Origin: Candidatus Onthocola gallistercoris
GTDB taxonomy: Bacteria; Bacillota; Clostridia; Lachnospirales; Lachnospiraceae
Assembly: GCA_018715345.1 (NCBI GenBank)
Contig: DVLT01000008.1
Span: forward strand, 1-64,000
Reading direction: 5' to 3'
Length of the DNA: 64,000 nt
Below, piece by piece: positions 27,566 to 35,977 of this stretch. The notes beneath the pieces are model-generated. The model saw only the letters and a list, made by a program, of their open reading frames with translations, made no database searches and had not been told where the DNA came from. The translations under genes and the position numbers were made by a program. Positions within the stretch are counted from its first letter, which is position 1; the number at the start of each line of letters is the position of its first letter.

Positions 27566-28180
27566 ATGTTTCGGATCATTTCGTTGATGGTCGGTTATAT
27601 TTTTGGAAATTTTCTCACGGCGGATGTTTTAACCTGGCGTCTTTTCCATATGAAAGCAGACGATATAGGAAGCGGAAATCCGGGGACGGCCAATATCACG
27701 TCCCAGCTTGGACTGGGATACGGACTTTTGGTCTTAGCTGGCGATGTGACTAAAACGATAGCAGCCTGTCTGATCTGCAGATATCTGCTGTATCCGGATA
27801 TGGGAGAAGCGGCGGCCCTTTATGGGGGATTCGGTGTGTGCCTGGGACATGATTTTCCCGTTTGGAATCGTTTTAAAGGCGGGAAAGGCGTGGCTGTAAC
27901 CTGCACATTTATCGTACTTGTCCTGCCGGTCTGGGGACTGATATCCGATGTGGCCGGTCTGGCTGCCGTGTTTTTAACCGGGTCTTTGGCTGTGGGAGCG
28001 GTGGTGATTCCTTGTGTCTTTACGTTAGCCGCTTTTATAAAACTGGGAGTGGAAGCTGGCCTGGTCATGTTGGCCGCTTCCATTATGATGGTATCCAGAC
28101 ATTTTGAAGGGCTCAAGGAAATGAGGTCCGGGGAGGGCAAGAGAGTGCATTGGTCAAGAAAACGGCCAGAGGAACATTAA
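27566..28180 (+). CDS. plsY: glycerol-3-phosphate acyltransferase, PlsY family
   Basis: A 204-residue membrane enzyme transferring acyl from acyl-phosphate to glycerol-3-phosphate, first step of phospholipid synthesis. Motifs: DIGSGNPGTANI (substrate loop), GHDFPVWNRFKGGKGVA (the conserved FKGGKG loop), about five helices. The C terminus is hydrophilic and basic. A GTG at 27557 precedes the chosen ATG by three codons; AAAGGATG fits either. The motif 1 sequence differs somewhat from the standard GNIGATN, so it could be a paralogue rather than the only PlsY. Confidence 0.85.
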   Translation: MFRIISLMVGYIFGNFLTADVLTWRLFHMKADDIGSGNPGTANITSQLGLGYGLLVLAGDVTKTIAACLICRYLLYPDMGEAAALYGGFGVCLGHDFPVWNRFKGGKGVAVTCTFIVLVLPVWGLISDVAGLAAVFLTGSLAVGAVVIPCVFTLAAFIKLGVEAGLVMLAASIMMVSRHFEGLKEMRSGEGKRVHWSRKRPEEH

Positions 28181-28242
28181 AACGGACTGGATACTAAGTT
28201 GTATATATTGTAGGTACTTTTAAAAAAAATTAAAATAAGGTG

Positions 28243-28271
28243 TTGACAAAAGACGAAATATAGTATAGTAT
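28243..28271 (+). promoter_or_regulatory. tRNA operon promoter
   Basis: Perfect TTGACA at 28243-28248 with a TAGTAT box at 28266-28271 (17 bp spacing), about 40 bp before the first tRNA. Confidence 0.7.
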
Positions 28272-28308
28272 TAGTTGTGCGGTCGGCAAGAAGCTGACAC
28301 AGCAAAAT

Positions 28309-28382
28309 GGCCCAGTGGCTCAGTTGGTTAGAGCGCCGCCCTGTCACGGCGGAGGTCGAGAGTTCGAGTCTCTTCTGGGTCG
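28309..28382 (+). tRNA. tRNA-Asp (GTC)
   Basis: Acceptor GGCCCAG pairs with CTGGGTC, D arm GGCTCAGTTGGTTAGAGC, anticodon GTC in CCTGTCACGG, T arm with GTTCGAGTC. The CCA end is not encoded. Confidence 0.95.
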
Positions 28383-28408
28383 TTCAACTGAATATGATTT
28401 GATATCAT

Positions 28409-28481
28409 GGGGTCTTAGCTCAGCTGGGAGAGCATCTGCCTTACAAGCAGAGGGTCATAGGTTCGAGCCCTATAGGCCCCA
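28409..28481 (+). tRNA. tRNA-Val (TAC)
   Basis: Acceptor GGGGTCT pairs with AGGCCCC, anticodon TAC in CTGCCTTACAAGCAG, T loop GTTCGAGCC. No encoded CCA. Confidence 0.95.
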
Positions 28482-28503
28482 TAAAGCTGAAAAGCTTCAA
28501 TCC

Positions 28504-28577
28504 GGCGAGGTAGCTCAGTTGGCTAGAGCATGCGGTTCATACCCGCAGTGTCGGGGGTTCAAATCCCTTCCTCGCTA
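28504..28577 (+). tRNA. tRNA-Met (CAT)
   Basis: Acceptor GGCGAGG pairs with CCTCGCT (first pair G-U), anticodon CAT in GCGGTTCATACCCGC, T loop GTTCAAATC. The lack of the initiator's C1-A72 mismatch and GGG/CCC anticodon stem argues against fMet; elongator Met is preferred, a lysidine tRNA-Ile is the alternative. Confidence 0.9.
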
Positions 28578-28584
28578 TACAAAG

Positions 28585-28629
28585 AGACCTGAAAGTTTTG
28601 GAAGTGATCCGAGACTTTCAGGTCTTTTT
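28585..28629 (+). terminator. terminator of tRNA operon
   Basis: AGACCTGAAAGT (28585-28596) pairs perfectly with ACTTTCAGGTCT (28614-28625), followed by TTTT. Confidence 0.9.
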
Positions 28630-28650
28630 GTCTGCCGGAGCAAATATCAC

Positions 28651-28691
28651 AGAACAGGCCATATGCGCTTCGAATGTATATGGCCTGTTCT
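28651..28691. repeat. perfect 14-bp hairpin after tRNA operon
   Basis: AGAACAGGCCATAT (28651-28664) and ATATGGCCTGTTCT (28678-28691) with a 13-base loop and no T run. It lies 25 bp after the tRNA terminator and may be a backup stop or a separate element. Confidence 0.7.
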
Positions 28692-28899
28692 GGCGTCTTT
28701 GGCCTGAAATTTAACAGAAGATATGCTTAGTTTTTTACATTTTTTGTGTATAGTAAAATGGTCGGCAAAAGCATAGGATCAATGGCTGGTAAACTGTGAA
28801 AAAAGTATGAAAAAACTTCCACCTTAAAATATTTTTTAAACATGTTACACTAAGTTTAATGAAACACGTGGAAAAATATATGAAAGAAGGAGAAAGTTT

Positions 28900-29676
28900 A
28901 TGAACCGTAACAAAACCAGCAGAATACCGAAAAAGGTTTGGTTACTCATCTCGTTTGCTGTGGCAATGGTTGTATGGTATCTGTTGTCCATCAATCCTCA
29001 GACAGCGCGGAGCTTCCCAAACCTGGTTGTGACTCTGGAATCGCTTAAGACAATGATCGATCGAGGCGTATTCTTTAAAGACTTGTCAAGCAGCTTGATT
29101 TCCGTAAGCGCAGGATTTGCCATTGGATTCGTCTTGTCATTGCCCGTTGCCATATTGATGGCCTGGTATGCGCCGGTACGTAATATCCTGGAACCCTGGA
29201 TCCAGTTTATCCGTAACATCCCGCCGCTGGCTTACGTGCCGCTGATCGTTATCTCAGCAGGCGTCGGCAGAAAGCCTCAGATCATCGTCATCACCATTGC
29301 CACATTCCTGATCATGACCATAACCATCTATCAGGGCGTTATCAACATCGATGAGACGCTGATCAAAGCTGCAAGAGTTCTTGGCGCAACAGATAAAGAT
29401 ATATTCCTGAAGGTTATCGCTCCGGCCACCTTACCGTTCATCATGACGGCCGTACGGCTCGGTACATCAACCGCTCTGACCACTTTGATCGCCGCCGAAT
29501 CAACAGGCGCTGTCGCTGGCCTGGGAATGCGGATCCGATCGCTGAATAACAGTTTCGAGTCGGCGCCGATGCTCATGTACATAATCATTATAGGTATTAT
29601 CGGTATGATCGTTGAGAAAATCGTTAAGTTCTTAGAAAGGAAGTTCACAGGATGGCAGGAGAAACGAGAAATATAA
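28900..29676 (+). CDS. ABC transporter permease, SsuC/TauC family
   Basis: A 258-residue inner-membrane permease with about six helices and the EAA loop INIDETLIKAARVLGATDKDIFLKVIAPATLPFI that docks to the ATPase. The family carries sulfonates, taurine, nitrate, or thiamin precursors. AAGGAG is 6 bases before the ATG. Overlaps the ATPase gene by 25 bp. It opens a 12-kb co-directional cluster extending to the terminator at 40667. Confidence 0.92.
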   Translation: MNRNKTSRIPKKVWLLISFAVAMVVWYLLSINPQTARSFPNLVVTLESLKTMIDRGVFFKDLSSSLISVSAGFAIGFVLSLPVAILMAWYAPVRNILEPWIQFIRNIPPLAYVPLIVISAGVGRKPQIIVITIATFLIMTITIYQGVINIDETLIKAARVLGATDKDIFLKVIAPATLPFIMTAVRLGTSTALTTLIAAESTGAVAGLGMRIRSLNNSFESAPMLMYIIIIGIIGMIVEKIVKFLERKFTGWQEKREI

Positions 29677-30443
29677 AATTACGGATCGACAATGTCCGGA
29701 AGGTATATAATACCCGGAACGGCGAGATGATCGCTCTGAACGGGGTAAGCCTTGATATCAAAGAAAATGAATTTATCTGTGTGGTAGGTCCGTCGGGATG
29801 CGGGAAATCCACCTTGTTGAATATCATAGCCGGTCTTTCCGAGCCCACGTCCGGTAAAGTTTACTGTGATGGTAAAGAAGTTGTGGGAACCGGTACAGAA
29901 CGAGGCGTTGTTTTCCAGCAATATGCTCTGTTCCCCTGGATGACAGTGAAGAAAAATGTTATGTTTGGCCTGAACTTAAAAGGCATCAAAGGTCAGGAAG
30001 CAGAAGATATTGCCATGAAATATATCAAAATGGTCCAGTTGGAAGATTTTGTGGATCATTATCCGAAAGAACTTTCCGGAGGTATGAAACAACGTGTGGC
30101 TATTGCGAGAGCCTATGCGGTCAATCCTTCTGTACTTCTGATGGACGAGCCCTTCGGAGCTCTGGATGCTCAGACGAGGACTCAGCTTCAGACAGAATTG
30201 CTGGAAACATGGGAAAAAGAGAGAAAGACCTGCTTTTTCATCACTCATGATGTGGAAGAAGCGATCATCCTGGCGCAGAAGGTTATCATCATGAGCGCCA
30301 GACCGGGACGTATCAAAGATATTGTGGATATCAATATTCCGTATCCGCGTACACAGGAAACCAAAATGACGCCGGAATTTCTTGAGCTGAAGAACCATAT
30401 TTGGAGTCAGGTATATCAGGAATATCTGGAAGTCAGAAAATAA
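29652..30443 (+). CDS. ABC transporter ATP-binding protein, SsuB/TauB family
   Basis: A 263-residue ATPase: Walker A GPSGCGKST, Q-loop at QQYALFPWMT, signature LSGGMKQR, Walker B LLMDEPFGALD, switch histidine in FITHDVEEA. The C-terminal piece (PYPRTQETKMTPEFLELKN) is as in SsuB/TauB. It energises the adjacent permease and is translationally coupled to it. Confidence 0.94.
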   Translation: MAGETRNIKLRIDNVRKVYNTRNGEMIALNGVSLDIKENEFICVVGPSGCGKSTLLNIIAGLSEPTSGKVYCDGKEVVGTGTERGVVFQQYALFPWMTVKKNVMFGLNLKGIKGQEAEDIAMKYIKMVQLEDFVDHYPKELSGGMKQRVAIARAYAVNPSVLLMDEPFGALDAQTRTQLQTELLETWEKERKTCFFITHDVEEAIILAQKVIIMSARPGRIKDIVDINIPYPRTQETKMTPEFLELKNHIWSQVYQEYLEVRK

Positions 30444-30531
30444 TGCCTATGGGGCTGGATTTGCCGGTCCACAACCGGAAAACGGGAATGCCCAAGGTGT
30501 ATAAAAAACATATCAAAGGGAGGAAAAGGAT

Positions 30532-31605
30532 ATGAAATTGAGAAAATTGGTCAGCGCCGTTTTGGCGGCAACGATGACAGCGGCTCTGGTAGTTGGCTGC
30601 TCCAGCGGTTCAGGAGAGACAACGGCAAGCACCACTGCTGCAACAGACACGGCGGCAGCAGGTGAGGAAACCACAGCTTCCGTTGAACCGGTGACAGTCA
30701 ATGTGGCTTATATGCCCAACTATGGTTCATTGTGGGCCATTGAAAATGCCATCGCTCAGGGCTATATGGAAGAGGAAGGTATTACGGTCAATCTGACAGA
30801 GTTCCAGGATGGCCCGACGATCATTGCGGCTATGGAATCCGGAAGTATTGATGTGGGATACATTGGCCAGGGCGCTCACAAACTTTGTATCGAAGGGCAG
30901 GCGACTATTTTTGCTCTGTCCCATATATCCAATGGTGACGCGGTTATCGGCGGAGAGGGCATCACATCCATCGAAGATCTGGCAGGAAAACAGGTGGCAT
31001 ATTCTTCCGGAAGTTCCAGTGAAGATATCCTTGTTAAAACACTTTCATCTGCCGGCATGACAATGGATGACATCACACCGGTGGATATGGACGCATCTGC
31101 CATCGTTACAGCTATGCTTTCCGGCGGTGTTGACGCATGTGCCACATGGTCACCCAACAGTTTGACGATCCTTGATCAGGATCCTAATGCGACGAAACTT
31201 GCTGACAATCTGACATTCAAAGACGATACCATTTCTCTTGCCAGCTGGATCGCAATGCCGGAATATGCGGAAGAGAACAGAGATGTTCTTGTGAGATTTA
31301 CTCGCGCGCTGTTCAAAGCTATGGATTATGCTGCTGATGAGCATCAGCAGGAAACAGCTGAATTGGTGGCTACCCGTACAGCTACAGATGTGGACTCCGC
31401 ATACAATCAGAGAGGCGATGCTGAATGGCTGACCGGAAAAGAAGTAGCTGAAGGCGCTGCTGATGGTACAGTAGAAGGTTACTACGAACTTCAGAAACAG
31501 AATCTGATCGATGCGGGAAGCGTGACTCTGGATGAGGGTGAAGAAGCGCCGGCAGTATCCGACTATGTTATGTTAGACCTTATGATAGAGGCTGGAGACT
31601 ATTAA
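30532..31605 (+). CDS. ABC substrate-binding lipoprotein, SsuA/NMT1-like
   Basis: A 357-residue lipoprotein: MKLRKLVSAVLAATMTAALVVGC with a VGC lipobox, a Thr/Ala-rich linker, then the periplasmic-binding fold of the SsuA/TauA/NMT1 type (AYMPNYGSLWAIENAIAQGY, AAMESGSIDVGYIGQGAHKL, IEDLAGKQVAYSSGSSSEDIL). It delivers substrate to the two genes upstream. The pocket resembles those of sulfonate or nitrogenous organics but no ligand can be named. A hairpin terminator follows before nagB and may raise its expression relative to downstream genes. Confidence 0.9.
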   Translation: MKLRKLVSAVLAATMTAALVVGCSSGSGETTASTTAATDTAAAGEETTASVEPVTVNVAYMPNYGSLWAIENAIAQGYMEEEGITVNLTEFQDGPTIIAAMESGSIDVGYIGQGAHKLCIEGQATIFALSHISNGDAVIGGEGITSIEDLAGKQVAYSSGSSSEDILVKTLSSAGMTMDDITPVDMDASAIVTAMLSGGVDACATWSPNSLTILDQDPNATKLADNLTFKDDTISLASWIAMPEYAEENRDVLVRFTRALFKAMDYAADEHQQETAELVATRTATDVDSAYNQRGDAEWLTGKEVAEGAADGTVEGYYELQKQNLIDAGSVTLDEGEEAPAVSDYVMLDLMIEAGDY

Positions 31606-31624
31606 TAGAGACAAAACATATAGG

Positions 31625-31652
31625 CAGGGCTGCTTTCTTGCAGCCCTGTTTT
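31625..31652 (+). terminator. terminator or attenuator after binding protein
   Basis: CAGGGCTGC (31625-31633) and GCAGCCCTG (31640-31648) form a perfect stem followed by TTTTC. Partial readthrough into nagB is plausible because no clear promoter lies in the remaining 28 bases. Confidence 0.85.
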
Positions 31653-31680
31653 CACAATAAAGATTTGTGGAGGTACAGAT

Positions 31681-32502
31681 ATGAAACATGATTACTATTA
31701 TTACAATAAAGAGGAAATGCTGCGGGCTCCGAAGATCCCTCTTATTGTTATGAAGGATAATCCGGAAGTTTTTGAAGATATGGCCCGGGAGATGGCAGAT
31801 ACGATCAAGGATAAGAACAGCAGAGGTGAAACCACCGTTTTCATTTGCCCTGTCGGACCAGTTGGTCAGTATCCGTATTTTGTGGATATGGTGAATAATG
31901 AAAATATCAGTTTAAAAAATGCTTGGTTCATCAATATGGATGAATATCTGACAGATGATAAAAAATGGATTCCGAAGGAAGAATCTTTAAGTTTTCGCGG
32001 ATTTATGGAGCGGAATGTCTATTCCAAGATCCGTCCGGAATTGGTCATGCCTCCAGAACAGAGGATTTTTCCGGACCCGGATGATCTGGGCCATATTGGC
32101 AAAGTGATCGAAGAGCTGGGAGGCGTGGATATCTGCTTCGGCGGGATCGGGATCAATGGCCATGTGGCGTTTAATGAGGCAGATGATTCCCTGTCCAATG
32201 AAGCATTCTTGGCGCAGCATACACGGGTATTGGAGATTTCCAAAGAGACGCGGGCGGTCAATTCCATTGGTGATCTGAATGGCGCTCTGGATGACATGCC
32301 GAAATATTGCATCACCATCGGCATCAACGAAATCGCCCATGCGAGAAAGATACGGCTGGGAGTTTTCAGAGATTGGCACAGGAGTGTGGTCAGACATGCG
32401 GCATACGGTGAACCTTCTTCCCATTTCCCGGTCACACTTTTACAGGATCATCCGGATATCAGTATCCGTATGACAGAATTTGTGGCAAATCTTCCAGAAT
32501 AA
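31681..32502 (+). CDS. nagB: glucosamine-6-phosphate deaminase family protein
   Basis: A 273-residue NagB-type enzyme, by family converting glucosamine-6-phosphate to fructose-6-phosphate plus ammonia. Visible: WFINMDEYL (active-site Asp), GGIGINGHVAFNE (catalytic His and Glu), TIGINEIAHARKIRLGVF. Compared with standard NagB, the N terminus and the GIGINGHVAFNEADDS loop are diverged and the region after the phosphate site (FRDWHRSVVRHAAYG) is unusual, so the true substrate may be a related amino sugar phosphate. GGAGGT precedes the ATG. It pairs with nagA 14 bp downstream. Confidence 0.82.
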   Translation: MKHDYYYYNKEEMLRAPKIPLIVMKDNPEVFEDMAREMADTIKDKNSRGETTVFICPVGPVGQYPYFVDMVNNENISLKNAWFINMDEYLTDDKKWIPKEESLSFRGFMERNVYSKIRPELVMPPEQRIFPDPDDLGHIGKVIEELGGVDICFGGIGINGHVAFNEADDSLSNEAFLAQHTRVLEISKETRAVNSIGDLNGALDDMPKYCITIGINEIAHARKIRLGVFRDWHRSVVRHAAYGEPSSHFPVTLLQDHPDISIRMTEFVANLPE

Positions 32503-32515
32503 GGAGAACAAGGCT

Positions 32516-33667
32516 ATGGAGAAATATTATATTAAAGGCGGCAGCGTCTATATGGATGGTCGGTTCTGTGACCGGACGATCGCCATGGAGGATGGGCATA
32601 TATTTGTTCTTCCAAAAGACTTTGAGCCGGGCGGAGACGCCCAGGTCTACAACGCATCCGGATGCCATGTGGTTCCCGGATTTATCGATGTCCATACCCA
32701 TGGAGCAGTGGGAGTGGATGTGAATGCGGCATCGGCAGAGGATTTGGAAAAAATCTGCCAGTTTATGGCCGGGAATGGTACTACTTCCTGGCTTTGTTCC
32801 GTGCTGACAGACACAAGGGAACAGACACTGGCATGTATCGATGCCTTTAATGAACATGAAAAGATGGATCAGCAAGGCGCCCATCTGCTGGGGATCCATC
32901 TGGAGGGACCGTTTCTTGCATCTGAATTTAAGGGCGCCATGCCGGAATATCTCCTTCAAAAAGCCAACATGCCCCTGCTGGCTGAGTATCAGGAAAGGGC
33001 AAAGGGGAATATCCGATATATCACCGTTTCACCGGAAGTGGAAGGCATTGTGGAAGCCATACCGGATATCCGTAAGATGGGTATAAAGGTGGCCATCGGT
33101 CATTCGGGGGCAGACTACGAAACAAGTATGAAGGCCATAGAAAACGGGGCCGTCTGCTGCACCCATACTTTCAATGCCATGAAACTGCTGCACCAGCATT
33201 TCCCGGCTATCATGGGAGCCGCTTTGGAATCGGATATTTACTGCGAGGCCATATGCGACGGGCGGCATCTGCACCCGGGAGTTGTTCGCCTTTTGCTGAA
33301 AACAAAGGGATTGGATAAAGTGGTGGCCATCACAGATTCCATCATGGCAGCCGGACTTCCCGATGGACAGTATAAACTGGGTGTCAACGACGTGGTCGTT
33401 GTGGACGGAGATGCCAAGTTGGCGGATACAGGTGTGCGCGCCGGCAGTACGTTGACACAGAACACAGCGCTTTTGAATCTGCTCCGGTTTACAGGCAGAG
33501 ACTTAAACCAGATCCTGCCTTTGCTGACGGAAAATCCTGCAAAGATGCTGGGGATCTATGATAAAAAAGGATCCATTGCCGATGGTAAAGATGCGGATAT
33601 CGTGATCCTGGATCAGGAAAATGAAATAAAGGATGTCTTTGTTTCCGGAAAGTTGATCCGGCGCTAA
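32516..33667 (+). CDS. nagA: N-acetylglucosamine-6-phosphate deacetylase
   Basis: A 383-residue amidohydrolase: metal motif DVHTHGAVGVDV, HLEGPFLASEFKGAMP, AIGHSGADYE, CTHTFNAM, and catalytic Asp in AITDSIMAAGLPDG. It removes acetate from GlcNAc-6-P. Start at 32516 follows AAGGAGAACA; an in-frame ATG at 32480 lies inside nagB and is not preferred. Nearby nagB makes a two-step route to a ketohexose phosphate. Confidence 0.93.
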   Translation: MEKYYIKGGSVYMDGRFCDRTIAMEDGHIFVLPKDFEPGGDAQVYNASGCHVVPGFIDVHTHGAVGVDVNAASAEDLEKICQFMAGNGTTSWLCSVLTDTREQTLACIDAFNEHEKMDQQGAHLLGIHLEGPFLASEFKGAMPEYLLQKANMPLLAEYQERAKGNIRYITVSPEVEGIVEAIPDIRKMGIKVAIGHSGADYETSMKAIENGAVCCTHTFNAMKLLHQHFPAIMGAALESDIYCEAICDGRHLHPGVVRLLLKTKGLDKVVAITDSIMAAGLPDGQYKLGVNDVVVVDGDAKLADTGVRAGSTLTQNTALLNLLRFTGRDLNQILPLLTENPAKMLGIYDKKGSIADGKDADIVILDQENEIKDVFVSGKLIRR

Positions 33668-33749
33668 AAGCTATAAACGGGATTTGGGTGGTATACAAAG
33701 ACCACGCGGGATGCTAAAATAGGCCTGATAACAAAGGGGGAAATGATGT

Positions 33750-35243
33750 ATGCTTATCATATTAACATGTTGTCTTGTTATGGCATCCATACTGATCCTG
33801 TGCGTAAAAAGAAGCAAGGAATCTTTTTATCTATGCGGCCTGTCCCTAAGCCTGATGCTGGAAATCTGCGGCGTGATGATCTTTATCGCGAAAAAAGGCG
33901 GTATATCTCAGGAAGTGGTCCAGTTCCTCTATTTCTCACGAAGCATCCAGCAAAAGGTCCAGTACTTCCTGATCACATTTAACCAGATGGGATATCTGGT
34001 GGCCTTGGGAAGGATATTATTTCCATATTTTCTCATACAGTTGGCGCTTCATTATACAATGATACCATTTCTGAGAAAAAATGTCCGTATAAGCAGAATG
34101 GCAACTGCATTTCCGGTCTTGATGCTGATCGTGTATTGGCCTGGGATCTATCGGAGTATCACGGAACATTACCTCCAGCTTCAAAAGATCATTGCGGATG
34201 TGACGCTGGTTGTCCTGACCTTGTATATGGTCACAGCAATGGCGCTGCTCTTTTACGAATATCTGTCCATCAGCATGCGTTTTTGCAAACGGCAGTTCAG
34301 TTTGATCGCAATATGTCTCGTATCCATGACAGGCATTTATTGTTTGTACTATCAGCAGGATCCGGGACAGGTATATCATTTCTACAGTTATACATATGCG
34401 TGGAACCGGGGGATCGGTTATCTCCAAGTGAATCCTTCCTTCGGCAGTTATGTGATGCTGGTGGTCATCAGTGTGATCTGCTGTATCTTGGGATTCGTGA
34501 GTATTTTCCGTTACACTCAGGAAAATATCATGGAAAACCGGGAAGAAGTGGTCATGGAACGTAAATTTGACACAGCCCGGGTTGGAGCGTCCATGTTTGT
34601 CCATAGCATGAAAAACCAACTTCTGTCCAGCAAAGTTATTTTTAAACGGATCGACCAGCTTTATGAGAATCCGGAGCTGGATAAGGACAAGCTGAAAGAA
34701 TATGTGGATGCGCTGGAAGATCTGAACGGGGCCTTATTGGGGCGGATGGAAGAATTGTACAGTTTTGTCAAGACCAATTCCATCTATATCGTACCCGTCA
34801 CGTTGAAGGATATCGCCGAATGTACTTTAGAGCGGTTTCATGAAAAGTATCCCGATGTACAGGTGCATGTGGATGTGAATGAGGAGACGGAGATCCTGGC
34901 AGACAAGATCCACTTCAGTGAAGCGCTGTATAATCTGCTGATCAATGCCCAGGACGCGGTGGTGGCCGCCGGGCGGGAGCAGGATGGACAAGTATCCTTG
35001 ATTTCCCACAATGAGCGGTTATATACGGTGCTGGAAGTGAAGGACAACGGAAATGGCATGACAAAAACGCAGAGGAAAAAGATTTTTGAGCCCTTTTATT
35101 CAAGTAAAAATTCAAATTTCAACTGGGGCATGGGGCTGTACTATGTTCGCGAAATTGTGAAAAGCCACCTGGGTTCTATCCGGGTAGAAAGTAAGGAAGG
35201 TGTGGGAAGCAGCTTTTTTATACTGCTGCCCAAATATCAATAG
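33750..35243 (+). CDS. sensor histidine kinase with multi-helix membrane sensor
   Basis: A 497-residue kinase. Residues 1-260 contain about seven transmembrane helices and no obvious extracellular sensor domain. The cytoplasmic part has the phospho-acceptor region FVHSMKNQLLSSK (H285), and an HATPase domain with N box NLLINAQDAV, G1 DNGNGM and G2 WGMGLYY. It pairs with the response regulator 12 bp downstream. AAGGGGGAAATG precedes the ATG. Located between nagBA and the PFK-FBA-TIM-LarA genes on one strand, it probably regulates this cluster. Confidence 0.9.
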   Translation: MLIILTCCLVMASILILCVKRSKESFYLCGLSLSLMLEICGVMIFIAKKGGISQEVVQFLYFSRSIQQKVQYFLITFNQMGYLVALGRILFPYFLIQLALHYTMIPFLRKNVRISRMATAFPVLMLIVYWPGIYRSITEHYLQLQKIIADVTLVVLTLYMVTAMALLFYEYLSISMRFCKRQFSLIAICLVSMTGIYCLYYQQDPGQVYHFYSYTYAWNRGIGYLQVNPSFGSYVMLVVISVICCILGFVSIFRYTQENIMENREEVVMERKFDTARVGASMFVHSMKNQLLSSKVIFKRIDQLYENPELDKDKLKEYVDALEDLNGALLGRMEELYSFVKTNSIYIVPVTLKDIAECTLERFHEKYPDVQVHVDVNEETEILADKIHFSEALYNLLINAQDAVVAAGREQDGQVSLISHNERLYTVLEVKDNGNGMTKTQRKKIFEPFYSSKNSNFNWGMGLYYVREIVKSHLGSIRVESKEGVGSSFFILLPKYQ

Positions 35244-35255
35244 AAGGTGCATAGC

Positions 35256-35930
35256 ATGGAGAAGAAAATCAGAATCATGATAGCAGATGATTTCCCGTTG
35301 TTGAGGGAGGACTTGACAGAGCTGATCAATGGTCAGCCGGACATGGAAGTTGTGGGAACGGCAGCCAGCGGCAATGAGATCATTGAACTGGCCAGACATA
35401 CGGTTTATGATCTGATCTTGATGGATATCGAGATGGAACAGATGAATTCGGGGATTTTGGCCACGGAAGCCATACGGGAGGAAAACCCGGAAGCGGGTAT
35501 CATTTTTCTGACGGCTCATGAGACCCGGGAAATGATCGTCACTGCCATGGGCGCTGGAGCGATGGATTATCTGGTAAAGGGCAGCGATGATGATCAGATC
35601 TTATATCATATTCATTGCGCTTATGACGGACATCCGGCCATGCAGACCCGGATACACGAAACGATCATGCAGGAATACGCCCGTCTCCAGAAAAGCGAAC
35701 GGAGTTTACTTTATTTTATAAACAATATATCCCGACTGACTGCGGCAGAGCGGGAGCTGATCAAGCTCTTGCTCCAGGGACATAAAGTCAGCGAGATTGC
35801 CAGGATACGTTGTGTGGAAGTCAGCACAGTCAAGACACAGATCAAAGGGCTGCTGCGCAAGTTTGGCTGCAGCCGTACAAAGGAGATCGTAAAAACGATA
35901 CGTGAACTGGGTGTGGAGCATTTGTTTTAA
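35256..35930 (+). CDS. NarL/LuxR-type response regulator
   Basis: A 224-residue two-domain regulator. The receiver has acidic pair DD (residues 11-12), phospho-acceptor D57 in LILMDIEME and the lysine in YLVKGS. The C-terminal helix-turn-helix LTAAERELIKLLLQGHKVSEIARI and VSTVKTQIKGLLRKF is LuxR type. AGAAGGTG is properly spaced to the ATG at 35256; GTG 35247 overlaps that site. Cognate to the kinase immediately upstream. Confidence 0.93.
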   Translation: MEKKIRIMIADDFPLLREDLTELINGQPDMEVVGTAASGNEIIELARHTVYDLILMDIEMEQMNSGILATEAIREENPEAGIIFLTAHETREMIVTAMGAGAMDYLVKGSDDDQILYHIHCAYDGHPAMQTRIHETIMQEYARLQKSERSLLYFINNISRLTAAERELIKLLLQGHKVSEIARIRCVEVSTVKTQIKGLLRKFGCSRTKEIVKTIRELGVEHLF

Positions 35931-35977
35931 ACACAGGCGGGGAGACTTCCAGGCAAAATCGGTGTAGGAAAGGAACA

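Noticed and set aside
28309-28577. tRNA cluster as an integration site for a mobile element
   Set aside because: No integrase, direct repeat of a tRNA end or atypical cargo is seen on either side.
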